From Thermococcus aggregans (GTDB lineage: Archaea; Methanobacteriota_B; Thermococci; Thermococcales; Thermococcaceae): a stretch of 64,000 bases of DNA. Positions 1-9,113 of this stretch are shown here, in pieces. How positions within the stretch are numbered: the stretch's first letter is position 1; every line of letters starts with the position of its first letter. The position numbers were made by a program, and so were the translations under genes. The notes beneath the pieces were generated by a model, which ran no database searches, was not told where the DNA came from, and worked only from the letters and a program-made list of their open reading frames with translations. The DNA is taken from the NCBI RefSeq assembly GCF_024022995.1, contig NZ_CP099582.1, positions 930,001-994,000 on the forward strand, read 5' to 3'.

Positions 1-160
1 CGCTTTCAAGGATTTTGAGGTGCTCAAGGATAGCCTTTTGCCCTACCCCCAACTCCTTCGAGAGCTCGCTTACAAAGTAAGGCCTCCTAGTAAGTAGGAG
101 CAATATCCTTCTCCTTGTTTCATTTCCAAGGACATCGAGTAGCTTTCCATGCTCTTCCAT
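1..160 (-). CDS. ArsR-type winged-helix regulator, N-terminal part
   Basis: The gene starts at 160 on the minus strand and runs off the left edge; 53 residues are visible. The start has a GAGGTGA ribosome binding site a few bases upstream. The visible part is a classic ArsR-like winged helix: a first helix '[13 protein letters not shown]', then '[19 protein letters not shown]', which is the helix-turn-helix and recognition helix. Family members act as dimeric transcription factors. The effector domain is outside the window, so the signal it senses cannot be told. The family call is secure from the HTH; the function is inferred. Confidence 0.85.
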   Translation of the reverse strand, partial: MEEHGKLLDVLGNETRRRILLLLTRRPYFVSELSKELGVGQKAILEHLKILES

Positions 161-405
161 GATCTCACCTCGTAGTCATCGCGACATCCTTACTTTACTC
201 AACTCATTTTTATCTAACCTAATGTAAATAAAAATCCTACTTAAATTTTTCGGTTTTGATTACATAAATTTACTTTTCCTTGCGAGCCTCGACTCTCGGA
301 GAGGGAAGACCCAACTCGTCGCCAATAGCGAGGAAGATTCCTTCACAATGAAAAAAGAGATCAATTTTTAAGGATAACTGAATAATACATTTTGGTGAAT
401 TTGTT
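161..405. other. Intergenic stretch with a short coding-like remnant
   Basis: This gap holds the divergent promoters of the ArsR-like gene and the MBL gene. It also has an odd minus-strand reading frame ending with TAA at 270-272, which reads '...CEGIFLAIGDELGLPSP...RKEK'. That run looks like the C-terminal end of a real globular protein rather than random sequence, but it has no start or ribosome binding site of its own. It may be the tail of a decayed gene. The + strand promoter for the gene at 406 probably uses the T-rich run near 366-374. Confidence 0.3.
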
Positions 406-1029
406 ATGAGAGTTATTGGAGATATCCACTTGGTGGATGAAACCTTTGCAAACGTCTACCTAATTGTAAGGGGAGAAAAGCTCTTGGTTGTGGATGCAGG
501 CCTTCCAGAGGAATACAAGAAGGTTTTAAAGTACATAGAGAAGCTCGGACACCTTCCAGAGGATGTGGAGACAATAATCGTCACCCATGCCCACTACGAC
601 CATGTGGGTTCTCTGAAAGACCTTAAAGATGCAACCGGAGCCAATATAGCGGCACATAAAGATGAGGTGCCCTATTTGAAGGGAGAGAAAACCTTCAGAA
701 GTGAGATCGAGCCGGTTGATGTGGAAATAGAGCTGAACGATGGAGACGAGATTCATGGGTTAAAAGTTATCCATTCTCCGGGGCATACCCCGGGAAGTAT
801 TTGCCTGCTAGATCTAAAAACAAAGGCCCTCTTTGTTGGGGATTTGATTATGGAAGAGAATGGAAAGCTGGAGGAGATCCCACATCATTATTCTCTCGAT
901 CCAATGAAGAACAGGGAAGCGATAAAGAGGCTTCTGGACTTTGATTTTGTGCATTTATTGCCAAGTCACGGAAAGCCGATCTTGAACGAGGGTAAGGAGA
1001 AGGTGAAGGAGCTGGTGGAGAGGCTTTGA
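406..1029 (+). CDS. MBL-fold metallo-hydrolase
   Basis: This is a 207-residue single-domain metallo-beta-lactamase-fold hydrolase of the glyoxalase II-like group. The metal site is 'THAHYDHVG' (HxHxDH), followed by 'HSPGHTPGS' with the next metal His, 'FVGDLI' with the bridging Asp, and 'LLPSHGKP' with the last His. It is cytosolic: there is no signal peptide or membrane segment. The start ATG is preceded by GGTGA. The substrate cannot be deduced; thiol esters, lactones or phosphodiesters are all known for the fold. It sits just left of the defence island with its own promoter and a 113-bp gap after it, so membership in the island is not implied. Confidence 0.85.
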   Translation: MRVIGDIHLVDETFANVYLIVRGEKLLVVDAGLPEEYKKVLKYIEKLGHLPEDVETIIVTHAHYDHVGSLKDLKDATGANIAAHKDEVPYLKGEKTFRSEIEPVDVEIELNDGDEIHGLKVIHSPGHTPGSICLLDLKTKALFVGDLIMEENGKLEEIPHHYSLDPMKNREAIKRLLDFDFVHLLPSHGKPILNEGKEKVKELVERL

Positions 1030-1142
1030 ATGTTAACTCAAGTTTCATTACTTGTTTTTGAATTCGGGATTACCAAAAAAAGATTAAAATTATAGAAATT
1101 CCTAAATATTTAACAAAGTTTAACAGTAATGGAGGTATTAAG

Positions 1143-4100
1143 ATGGAAGTAGAATTGAAAGATAGAGTCAAGAACATCCTCGAGAACCTTAAACCAAAAA
1201 TGAGAGCTGATGATGCAATCAACATTTTTAGGGATATTTTCGTTGATGTATGGGGCTTCGATTACCATGATGAGCCAATTCCAGAAGGTGAGCTCAATGA
1301 ATTTGTTGCTCAAAACACGAGGATGATCAAGATAATCGCAAAGACCAATCCACCAGAGGGGGACAGCTTCTACATTGTTTATGCCCAAAGCAGAAGCGAT
1401 ACTGTAAAGTACAGGCAAAGAATGGTGAAAGATTTACTCAACTTTACCTATTCTCCCGGCCTGGAATTTGCAAATTTCTTAATTATTCTCGATTATGATG
1501 GATACTGGAAGCTCGTGGTGCCGATTTATAGAAGAGAGCTCGAAAATGCCAAGCTTAACATCTATGTAATTGATCCCGAAGAGAAGAAGTTCAGAACACT
1601 TGTCGAAAATTTAGCCGCTGTTGCTGAAGAATTGAAGAAGTTTAAGGAACATCCATCAGCAATCCAAATAAAAGCAATCATTGATGAGTACATGCAGGTT
1701 AAGCCTCTCACGGAAGAGTTTTTCAAGGAATACAAGGAGTACTACTACAAACTTAAGGGAGAGATAAAGAAGCTCTACGGGAAAAAGCTTGAAGAAGTTT
1801 ACATGGGAGAGTTACCAAAAGAGATATTCGTTGAAAGGGCCGCCAAGACATTTGCCCACACTTTCTTTAACAGGTTGATGTTTGTTTATTTCCTCCAGAA
1901 GAAGGGTTGGATTGTTGAAAAATCAGCTCTTAGAAAGGATCTCCAAGAAAAAGTTAACGTTAAGAACTTTGTGAGATGGCTTCATGACCAATGGGAAGAG
2001 CACGGGGGCGAATTATACAGGGATTACCTTAGGGTTCTGTTCCTCTACGCAATGAACACTCCGAGGGTTGGATACGAAAGAAGAAATGTGAAGGAAATTC
2101 AAAATATTCCCTCTCCAATTGTTAGGGACGTATTCACTTATGGAGTTCCTTACTTCAACGGCGGTCTTTTCAGCCATGTTAAGATAGAGGATATTGATTT
2201 AGATGAAATAATCACTTCTCTTCCAAATGTTTTAGTAAGAGAGCTCATATTCAACTTCTTCGAGGAGTACAACTTTACGGTAACGGAAGAGACACCTTAT
2301 GAGGTTGAGGTTGCAGTTGATCCAGCAATGCTTGGAAAGATTTACGAGTCTTTGATTGCCGAGGAAGAGAAAGCTTTGGAGGAAGAAGAGAGAAGGGTTT
2401 CGGGAATCTTTTACACGCCGAGAGCAGAAGTAGATTTCATGTGCAGGATGGCGATTTATGAATATTTAAGGAGAAATACCAAAGTCGACGATAAGCTCTT
2501 GAGAGAGTTTGTCTTTAAACCGGTTCATGAATGGGAGCCGAGATCGTTGCCATGGGAGATAGTTGAGGCACTTGAGGAGGTCAAGATAGTTGACCCTGCA
2601 GCTGGAAGCGGTGCTTTTCTGGTTGGCATGTATCATCTTTTAACGGAGCTCTATGAGAAAGCCAACGTTTCGGTAGATTACAAAAAGAAGCTTGAGATAA
2701 TCAGGGAAAACATCTATGGTGTTGACATCAAGGAATGGGCAATAAGGGTTGCTAAGCTCAGGCTCTGGTTAGCACTAATTGAGAAAGAGGAGAGAATTCC
2801 AAACGAGCCTATTCTGCCCAACTTAGAAGCTAAGTTAGTCGTCGGTGATTCCCTTGCTCCACCACACATAATTATTAAGGGGGAGGATGGAAAGAAAATT
2901 GTTCTTGATATTCCCCTCTCCAAATGGCGTGAAAGCTTAAAACAGAGAGCCGCAAGAAGCGGGCCAGCCTTCTGGATAGTTCAGTACAAAGAGCTTGCGA
3001 AGAAGTACTATGAGGGTAGGGGAGTCAGCTGGAAGGATTTAGAGGAAACTAAGTGGCATGTCCTTGAAGCTTTTGCGGAGGATGTTCTGGAAGAGCTAAA
3101 GGATTCAAGAGAAACTAAGGACAAGAAAGCGTTTAAACTTCTGTTATCAGCGATTAGAGAAGGCAGAATTGAGAAACCACCCTTCATCTGGGAGCTTGAC
3201 TTTCCAGAGGTAATGCTCTACAAGAAGGGTTTTGACATTGTCATAGCGAATCCTCCATATGTTAGGCAAGAGAAGATTTATCCAGAGTATTATGACTTGG
3301 CAGAGTTCGAGATGCTCAGCAAGAAGGAGCAGGAGAAACTAAAGAAGGAATACAAGGAAAAGATAATCAACCACATGGAAACAATAATCAAGGAGAAGTT
3401 TGAGCATGAGATGAAGTTAAATAAAAGGAGCGACCTCTATGCTTACTTCTTCATTCAGGGTGTTAACTTGCTTAATCCTAAAGGTGTGTTGGTTTTCATT
3501 ACATCAAACTCTTGGCTCGACGTTGATTACGGAACTCAGCTGCAGGAGTTCTTCTTGAGGTTTACCAATCTGAGGAGAATTATTGACTACACAACAAGGT
3601 CTTTCGAGCAGGCTGACGTTAATACGGTGATTACAGTTCTGACGAGAAAGCCTAAAGAGCTGTTTAATACTATTGGTGAAGAGTGCGTGAACTTCATCCT
3701 TCTAAAGAAAAACTTTGACGAGCTTAGTCTTGAGATAATAAACAAGATGCTCGACTGCTATGTTGGGAAAGTAAAGGAGGTTGAGGTTTTTGGCGGGAAA
3801 GTTTACAGCCACGAAGACGATGACGTTAGGGTTAGGAGCGTCAAAGCTGTAGATTTGGCTAAGATGGGCGGTCTCGAAATCGGCAAAAGGAGTATGCTTC
3901 TTGGTACATACAACATCTTCGGCGAATACAAGGGCATGAAATGGGGCGGAATTTTGATTAGGGCCCCACAAATATTCCATATTGCGTTAGAAAGAGGGAA
4001 AAATAAGATTATTCTTCTAGAGACAGCAGCAGATACAAAATTTGGAATTAAAACTGGAGCAAACGAATTTTTCTATTTAACTCCAATAAAGACTTCTGAG

Positions 4101-5108
4101 GACTTAAAGAGAGCTATTAATAATGCAGAAAAAGTTCTTAGGGATCTCAAAAAGAAGCCTAAAGAGAATGCAAAAGTAATAGAAGAGCTTAAGCACATAA
4201 TCGAGAATATCACAAAGGGAGTTTGTCCTGTTTGTGGAAAGAGCCATCAGGGAGTTGATGAGTATGTTTGGGTTTATAGTAGCTCTGGATGGATAGGATA
4301 TTTAGAAAAGGAATTTCTAAAACCAGTCATCACGAATACCCGCGAGATAAGTACATATTTAATTTCCCCTTCAACTCCAAGCAAGGTAATGTTTTATTGC
4401 CATTTAAGCAGAGAGGAATTAGAAAAAAGAGGGTTAGTACATGCAAAAGAATACATTAAATGGGGAGAACTTAGAGGATACAACACACGTAGAAGTGTTC
4501 AAGGTAGAAAATATTGGTGGGCATTACCAATTCAAGAAAAACAAGACTTCATTGTACTAAGATTTAGAGACCAAAGAAATTGGACACCAATCTTGCCAGA
4601 AGATGTTCAGATCTATGCTGGGGATGTTGTTTTTGTGGGTATTTACAAAGAAAAATACAAATCCAAAAAGAAAGTTTTGGATGCAGTACTTAACTCAACA
4701 TTACATATTCTTAGCACGGAAGTTGTTGGAAGAGCCAATCTTGGAGATGGACTATTAACAGTTTATGGGCCAGAAATTCAGGTTACTTTGGTTATTGATC
4801 CATACAAACTTTCTCCAATCACTGAGCAACAGCTAATTGATATCTTTACTCAAATGGCAAACCGAGAAGTAAAGAGCATCTTCGAGGAGCTCGGCCTTCC
4901 AAAGCCCAACCGCGACTTAAGCAACATCAATCCAGATGACGTTAGCTTGGATAAAGTCATGCCCGATAGGAGAGCTTTGGATAAAGTCATCTTTGAAGCG
5001 CTCGGCTTAACTGAGGAAGAGCAGCTGGAGGTTTACAAAGCTGTCGTGGAGCTGGTAAAGCAGAGACTTGCTAAAGCAAAGACGTTCTCAAATAAGAAGA
5101 AAAAGTAG
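1143..5108 (+). CDS. Large Eco57I/PglX-like DNA adenine methylase, possible R-M fusion
   Basis: This 1321-residue protein has a gamma-type N6-adenine methyltransferase core: SAM motif I 'DPAAGSGAFLVGM' near residues 483-495 and catalytic 'NPPY' near 703. An alpha-helical part with 'FLQKKGW' (about 255) is typical of type IIG and BREX PglX-like enzymes. Residues 800-1320 form the target-recognition half, with one 'CPVCG' near 1028. The first 170 residues are a separate mixed alpha/beta domain; type IIG enzymes carry a PD-(D/E)xK nuclease there, but I cannot identify a convincing catalytic triad. The start has GGAGGT upstream and a TATA element near 1101-1114. The next gene begins 12 bp downstream, so this heads an operon. 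It could be a bifunctional restriction-modification enzyme or only the self-marking methylase of a multi-gene system. Confidence 0.9.
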   Translation: MEVELKDRVKNILENLKPKMRADDAINIFRDIFVDVWGFDYHDEPIPEGELNEFVAQNTRMIKIIAKTNPPEGDSFYIVYAQSRSDTVKYRQRMVKDLLNFTYSPGLEFANFLIILDYDGYWKLVVPIYRRELENAKLNIYVIDPEEKKFRTLVENLAAVAEELKKFKEHPSAIQIKAIIDEYMQVKPLTEEFFKEYKEYYYKLKGEIKKLYGKKLEEVYMGELPKEIFVERAAKTFAHTFFNRLMFVYFLQKKGWIVEKSALRKDLQEKVNVKNFVRWLHDQWEEHGGELYRDYLRVLFLYAMNTPRVGYERRNVKEIQNIPSPIVRDVFTYGVPYFNGGLFSHVKIEDIDLDEIITSLPNVLVRELIFNFFEEYNFTVTEETPYEVEVAVDPAMLGKIYESLIAEEEKALEEEERRVSGIFYTPRAEVDFMCRMAIYEYLRRNTKVDDKLLREFVFKPVHEWEPRSLPWEIVEALEEVKIVDPAAGSGAFLVGMYHLLTELYEKANVSVDYKKKLEIIRENIYGVDIKEWAIRVAKLRLWLALIEKEERIPNEPILPNLEAKLVVGDSLAPPHIIIKGEDGKKIVLDIPLSKWRESLKQRAARSGPAFWIVQYKELAKKYYEGRGVSWKDLEETKWHVLEAFAEDVLEELKDSRETKDKKAFKLLLSAIREGRIEKPPFIWELDFPEVMLYKKGFDIVIANPPYVRQEKIYPEYYDLAEFEMLSKKEQEKLKKEYKEKIINHMETIIKEKFEHEMKLNKRSDLYAYFFIQGVNLLNPKGVLVFITSNSWLDVDYGTQLQEFFLRFTNLRRIIDYTTRSFEQADVNTVITVLTRKPKELFNTIGEECVNFILLKKNFDELSLEIINKMLDCYVGKVKEVEVFGGKVYSHEDDDVRVRSVKAVDLAKMGGLEIGKRSMLLGTYNIFGEYKGMKWGGILIRAPQIFHIALERGKNKIILLETAADTKFGIKTGANEFFYLTPIKTSEDLKRAINNAEKVLRDLKKKPKENAKVIEELKHIIENITKGVCPVCGKSHQGVDEYVWVYSSSGWIGYLEKEFLKPVITNTREISTYLISPSTPSKVMFYCHLSREELEKRGLVHAKEYIKWGELRGYNTRRSVQGRKYWWALPIQEKQDFIVLRFRDQRNWTPILPEDVQIYAGDVVFVGIYKEKYKSKKKVLDAVLNSTLHILSTEVVGRANLGDGLLTVYGPEIQVTLVIDPYKLSPITEQQLIDIFTQMANREVKSIFEELGLPKPNRDLSNINPDDVSLDKVMPDRRALDKVIFEALGLTEEEQLEVYKAVVELVKQRLAKAKTFSNKKKK

Positions 5109-5120
5109 GGGTGTTATCTT

Positions 5121-6425
5121 ATGGGGGAGCTCAAAGTAGATTTCAAGTTCCATAACGTTGGCCAAGGACTGTTTTACACTGGCCGACTAACTTATGGTAA
5201 GGCCTCCTTTAATTTTGTTTATGATTGTGGTTCTGAAAAAACTAATCTAGTAAATAAAGCCATTAACCGAGAGTTTTCGGGTAACAAGAAGGGCATTGAT
5301 CTGTTAATCATTTCTCATCTACACAAAGATCATGTTAGTGGTATTCCTCATCTACTGAAAATTACCCATGTAGACACTGTAATTCTTCCATATCTAACTC
5401 CGATTGAACGATTGCTTGTAGCACTTCAGACACCGGTTGCCCCAAGAGAGTTTTATGAATTCTTAGCTGACCCGGTGATGTTCCTTTTAGATAGTAGGAA
5501 GGTCAATAGAGTAATTTTAGTTGGCGGTGGAGAGCCAAGTGATAGAGAAAACTGGTTGCAAACTCATGATATGCCCTCTGACCTTCCACCAAATGGAGAG
5601 TTTATCATTGATCTCGAAAGATTACCTAACGATGAAATTTTAAGATCCGAGATAAAGAAACTAGAACCTAATGTAGTTGGAGACAGGAGAGTGCTAGTAA
5701 AGAATCATTCTGGAGTTCTGCCGGTACTTATTACTAAATCCCCCATCTGGATTTTTAGGTTTTTTAACTACAAAGTTAGATCCAATAAGATTTTTCAATT
5801 TGAAAACTGTGTAAAACGAATCTTGGGTGACATAACTCCTGAAACAATTAAGGACGCGATTCGGGATAGAAACATAAAATCCGAGCTGGAAGATTGCTAT
5901 AAATCCAATATACACTCAAAGTTAAACGAAACTTCATTACTGACGCTACATCTTCCGGTATTTAATCCTCGTAATAACATTCTCTGCTATAATTGTGGTT
6001 GTTTCAGAATAATAAATATAAATTTCGTAAATTTCAATATAAATTCCCACAATTTAATGAGTACCAATCAGCCAAGAGAGGCATTTTCACAATTTTTAAC
6101 AGGAGACATCAATTTAAATCGTAAACGTAAATATAAAGAAATTGCCAAACATTTTGGGTTTAAGAGTTATACTTCTAAGAAACCATTGATAACAGACACT
6201 ATGGTTACATTAATTCCCCATCATGGTGCCAAAGGATATTGGAACAATGCTATTTGTATGGATATTTCTAGTAGATTTTGGGTGGTTTCTGCAGGGATTA
6301 ACAACAAGTATGGCCATCCATCTTTAAAGGTTCTCTGGGACATCTGGCAGAACTGCCAGGATTCCTGTGTGGTGTGGGTCAATGAGGCAGTCTACTTTAG
6401 ACTCATGGGTATTCTTCAATTCTGA
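5121..6425 (+). CDS. ComEC-like MBL-fold hydrolase in defence operon
   Basis: This 434-residue protein has an MBL fold of the ComEC/Rec2 type without membrane segments. It opens with 'HNVGQG', as ComEC hydrolase domains do. The metal ligands are 'HLHKDH' (66-71), 'LTGDINL', 'IPHHG' (about 365-369) and a final 'YGHPSLKVL'. Between the first and second half lies an insertion of some 200 residues, with scattered cysteines including 'CYNCGC', that I do not recognise. Stand-alone ComEC-like MBL proteins occur in several anti-phage loci as candidate nucleases. It starts 12 bp after the methylase and ends 13 bp before the ATPase-TOPRIM gene, so these three are surely co-transcribed. Nuclease activity is inferred. 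Confidence 0.8.
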   Translation: MGELKVDFKFHNVGQGLFYTGRLTYGKASFNFVYDCGSEKTNLVNKAINREFSGNKKGIDLLIISHLHKDHVSGIPHLLKITHVDTVILPYLTPIERLLVALQTPVAPREFYEFLADPVMFLLDSRKVNRVILVGGGEPSDRENWLQTHDMPSDLPPNGEFIIDLERLPNDEILRSEIKKLEPNVVGDRRVLVKNHSGVLPVLITKSPIWIFRFFNYKVRSNKIFQFENCVKRILGDITPETIKDAIRDRNIKSELEDCYKSNIHSKLNETSLLTLHLPVFNPRNNILCYNCGCFRIININFVNFNINSHNLMSTNQPREAFSQFLTGDINLNRKRKYKEIAKHFGFKSYTSKKPLITDTMVTLIPHHGAKGYWNNAICMDISSRFWVVSAGINNKYGHPSLKVLWDIWQNCQDSCVVWVNEAVYFRLMGILQF

Positions 6426-6438
6426 GGAGGAACCAAAA

Positions 6439-8166
6439 ATGCAGGAGAACATCAATCAAAAGCTGGAATTAGTTGGGATTAGATTAGAAAACTACCGTTC
6501 TTATAAGAAATTTCCGGAAGATGAAGATTATCTAGAGCTTGGCAGGTTTACAACTCTTATCGGGAAAAATGACGTTGGGAAATCCAATCTCCTAAGGGCA
6601 ATTAAGGCTTTTCTTGAGAATGAAGATATATCTCCTGATGACATACATAAAGGGCACAACGCTAAATGCGAAATAACATTAGTTTTTAAAGTTTCTGAGG
6701 AGCTCAAGCCTAAATTGAAAGAAAAATTCGCTAATGTGTATGATGGTGGAAATGTTTTATTCATCTCAAAAATAGTTGAAGAGGATGAATTTAGTAATGG
6801 AAAATCTAAGTCCCGCGGAAAGTATTATATCAATTCAAAAAAGGTTGCTTACAACTCAATACAACCTTTTCTCCCAAAAGTACTCTTTATCCCTGCAGTA
6901 AAGAATGTTGAAGACGAACTCAAATTTGGAAGAGACACTCTAATCTCAAAGTTGCTCTTTCCAATAATTGAAAAAACCAGCCAAGAGAAAGCCCAAACAG
7001 ATAGTGTAGCTGACCTAAAAAGACGTCTAACAAATGCAATAAAACGAGAAACAATGAGTATCAGAAAGAAATTGAAAAAAGAGCTCTCTAAAATGTGGAG
7101 CGACGTAGAAGAAGTAACCATTGAGGTACCCGAATTAAAGCTAGAAAAGGCGTTTACACCAATAATAAAAGTCAAAGACAAGTACACAAAAAAAGAAACC
7201 CCCATAACATACAGAGGAAGTGGCATGCAAAGATATTTTATTCTTGCATTACTTGAGATTTACAGAGCACAAAAAATTGGTAAGGGGTATGTTTTACTGT
7301 TTGAAGAACCCGAGATTTACCTCCATGTTGGAGCTCAAAAGAAACTATGTGGCATCCTTCAAGAGTTCAGCAAAGAAGGTCAGGTTATCATATCTACTCA
7401 CTCAAGTGTCTTTGTAAATAGTGGAGAGCTTTCCACCTCATATCTTCTTGTCAAAGAAAATGGTGAAACTAAATTACGCAAATTCACTGGAAGCAAAGAA
7501 ATACTGGAAGAACTTGGGATGTCTCCAAGTGATATTTTCCTGACAGATGGGATAATCTTCGTTGAGGGACCCTCCGATAGAGAAATACTCCAGATATTCG
7601 CTAAAGCATTGTTTTCCAAGTGGGAAGAATACAACATAGCCATAATTCCCATAGGGGGATCTAATATAAACCATCAAGATCCAGAAATTCTCTCTAAAGT
7701 CAATCCAAATATTGCTGTTATTTTGGATTCTGATATCAAAAATGAGGGTTCTGATTTGTCTCCAAAGAAAAAAGAACTCAAACAGAAGTTCGAGGAAAAA
7801 AGTATTCCTGTATACTTCTGGGAGAAGAATGGGAAGATTGTTAGGGCTATAGAAAACTTATTCACGAGAAATGCCGTAAATTCTGCATTTCCTATATTGA
7901 AGGAGAATGAAATTGAACTTGAAAATGAAATAGGGCCTTATGATGATGTTCCTTTAATATTGGGTAAGAAATTTGCTGAAATTGCCGCTAGAAAGAATCC
8001 AAAATTGGATATCTCTAGTCTGAGTGATAAGGAATTTCGAGAATACTATGATAAGATAAAGCATGGGAGAAAGATTGCTCAAAAAATGGTGGAGTTGAAC
8101 GAGATCCCTACAGATGTAAAGGAGTTACTTAAGGATATCCTCAACAGATTTGGAATGAACAACTAA
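6439..8166 (+). CDS. OLD-like ATPase with TOPRIM nuclease domain
   Basis: This is a 575-residue OLD-family protein. The N-terminal ABC/SMC-type ATPase has Walker A 'GKNDVGKS' (42-49), a signature-like 'YRGSGMQRYF', Walker B 'LLFEEPE' (about 286-292) and an H-loop 'STHSS'. The C-terminal TOPRIM domain has 'FVEGPSDRE' (about 374-382), 'IGGSN' and 'LDSD' (about 428-431), the acidic residues that bind metal in OLD nucleases such as GajA. The frame is open back to 6367, but the ATG at 6439 has a GAGGAGG ribosome binding site ending 8 bases upstream and follows the previous stop by 13 bp, so I use it. Likely role: nucleotide-gated DNA nuclease of the defence operon. Confidence 0.88.
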   Translation: MQENINQKLELVGIRLENYRSYKKFPEDEDYLELGRFTTLIGKNDVGKSNLLRAIKAFLENEDISPDDIHKGHNAKCEITLVFKVSEELKPKLKEKFANVYDGGNVLFISKIVEEDEFSNGKSKSRGKYYINSKKVAYNSIQPFLPKVLFIPAVKNVEDELKFGRDTLISKLLFPIIEKTSQEKAQTDSVADLKRRLTNAIKRETMSIRKKLKKELSKMWSDVEEVTIEVPELKLEKAFTPIIKVKDKYTKKETPITYRGSGMQRYFILALLEIYRAQKIGKGYVLLFEEPEIYLHVGAQKKLCGILQEFSKEGQVIISTHSSVFVNSGELSTSYLLVKENGETKLRKFTGSKEILEELGMSPSDIFLTDGIIFVEGPSDREILQIFAKALFSKWEEYNIAIIPIGGSNINHQDPEILSKVNPNIAVILDSDIKNEGSDLSPKKKELKQKFEEKSIPVYFWEKNGKIVRAIENLFTRNAVNSAFPILKENEIELENEIGPYDDVPLILGKKFAEIAARKNPKLDISSLSDKEFREYYDKIKHGRKIAQKMVELNEIPTDVKELLKDILNRFGMNN

Positions 8167-8179
8167 AAGGAGGGCCTAA

Positions 8180-8956
8180 ATGCACGAGCTCGATAAAGCC
8201 ATCTTCAAATTTCTCATGAGCTCAAGTGGAACTATTGCGAGCAATTTAAAGCCTTATTTGAGTCTTGCTCTCGAAATCTACGGAATATTTGAGATTATCT
8301 CCAAATTCATTCAATGGAGAAGGGAGGTAGAGAGAAAGAGACGGCTTAGAAAGTCACTTGCCAATACATTCCAGAAAAAGTTAGACAAAGCAAAAAGGGA
8401 TTTAGAACAATTGGCAGATGATATTGCCTATGCATTCGGGGCACTGTTTATGTACTCCATAACAATACCACCCTTTGAACCAAAAGAAAAAGCTCAGAGA
8501 ATAGTGAATCAAATTGAGAGAGATTACAAAGAGCTGACAAAAAGCATGTATGAACTTATGAAGCTCGTTAGAAGGCACAGGAACATGATTATCGATGCTC
8601 TTGATTTGGACGAAACTCAGATTTTATTGTTGGATGGCTTAGCTATTGCGTTTAAAAATAAGACCCCAGATATTGAGTCTCTCACTGATTATCTACCTCT
8701 TATCGCAGAAGAGATGCAGAAGAGTGAGAAGGAGAGACAAATATTTAGTCAAGAGTTAGGCAAGCAAATTGGAAAATTTAACTCCACTTATGGACTAGTT
8801 ATCATAAATCACGCTCTGGGAATTAACCGTCAATACAAACAGTGCTTTAAAAAAGCAGCCAGATATGGGATTGAAGAGTTCCTACGGAGATTTAATGAAT
8901 GCCGTACACGACCCAAGCAAAAATATGTTCCTCCTAAGAGAAAGAAAAGATTATGA
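8180..8956 (+). CDS. Uncharacterised helical protein of the defence operon
   Basis: I do not recognise this 258-residue protein. It starts 13 bp after the OLD-like gene with AGGAGGG upstream, so it belongs to that operon. It is predicted to be nearly all alpha-helical. Residues 1-45 are amphipathic to hydrophobic ('LSLALEIYGIFEIISKFI'), then come a strongly basic coiled-coil-like stretch ('RREVERKRRLRKS'), helical repeats, and a very basic tail ending 'PPKRKKRL'. No catalytic motif is visible. The short hydrophobic helices plus basic tail would suit membrane or nucleic-acid association, so it could be an effector or an adaptor for the ATPase. Both are guesses from composition and position. 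Confidence 0.75.
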   Translation: MHELDKAIFKFLMSSSGTIASNLKPYLSLALEIYGIFEIISKFIQWRREVERKRRLRKSLANTFQKKLDKAKRDLEQLADDIAYAFGALFMYSITIPPFEPKEKAQRIVNQIERDYKELTKSMYELMKLVRRHRNMIIDALDLDETQILLLDGLAIAFKNKTPDIESLTDYLPLIAEEMQKSEKERQIFSQELGKQIGKFNSTYGLVIINHALGINRQYKQCFKKAARYGIEEFLRRFNECRTRPKQKYVPPKRKKRL

Positions 8957-9020
8957 AATAAGGTAAAATAGAAAAGTCCTAAATAAGTGAAGCCCCATTA
9001 CCAGTGAGTGGGTGTTCCCC

Positions 9021-9033
9021 CTGTTCAGAACAG
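9021..9033. promoter_or_regulatory. Inverted repeat upstream of abiE-like operon
   Basis: CTGTTC-A-GAACAG is a perfect 6-bp inverted repeat, and a second overlapping one, AGAAC-AGC-GTTCT, follows at once. It lies in the 157-bp gap between the defence operon and the AbiEi/AbiEii-like pair, about 50 bp before the TATA box. AbiEi-type antitoxins are known to bind inverted repeats in their own promoter, so this is a candidate autoregulatory site. It could also be a terminator hairpin for the upstream operon, though no long T run follows it. Confidence 0.4.
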
Positions 9034-9076
9034 CGTTCTCCTAATACATTTATCCAGAGTTGCTCACAAACTTCAC

Positions 9077-9113
9077 GAAAACTTTAAATATCTTTGAAGT
9101 AAAAATGAAAAAT
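9077..9113 (+). promoter_or_regulatory. BRE/TATA promoter of abiE-like operon
   Basis: A BRE-like 'GAAAAC' followed directly by TTTAAATA (9083-9090) lies about 26 bp ahead of position 9113. That spacing predicts transcription starting at or next to the ATG at 9114, so the mRNA would be leaderless. This decides the start codon of the antitoxin gene in favour of 9114 (or 9105) over the TTG at 9060, which lies upstream of the TATA box. Confidence 0.55.

Noticed and set aside
1143-5108. Calling the island a BREX or complete DISARM system
   Set aside because: PglZ, BrxC, BrxL, DrmA and DrmB homologues are absent from the window.
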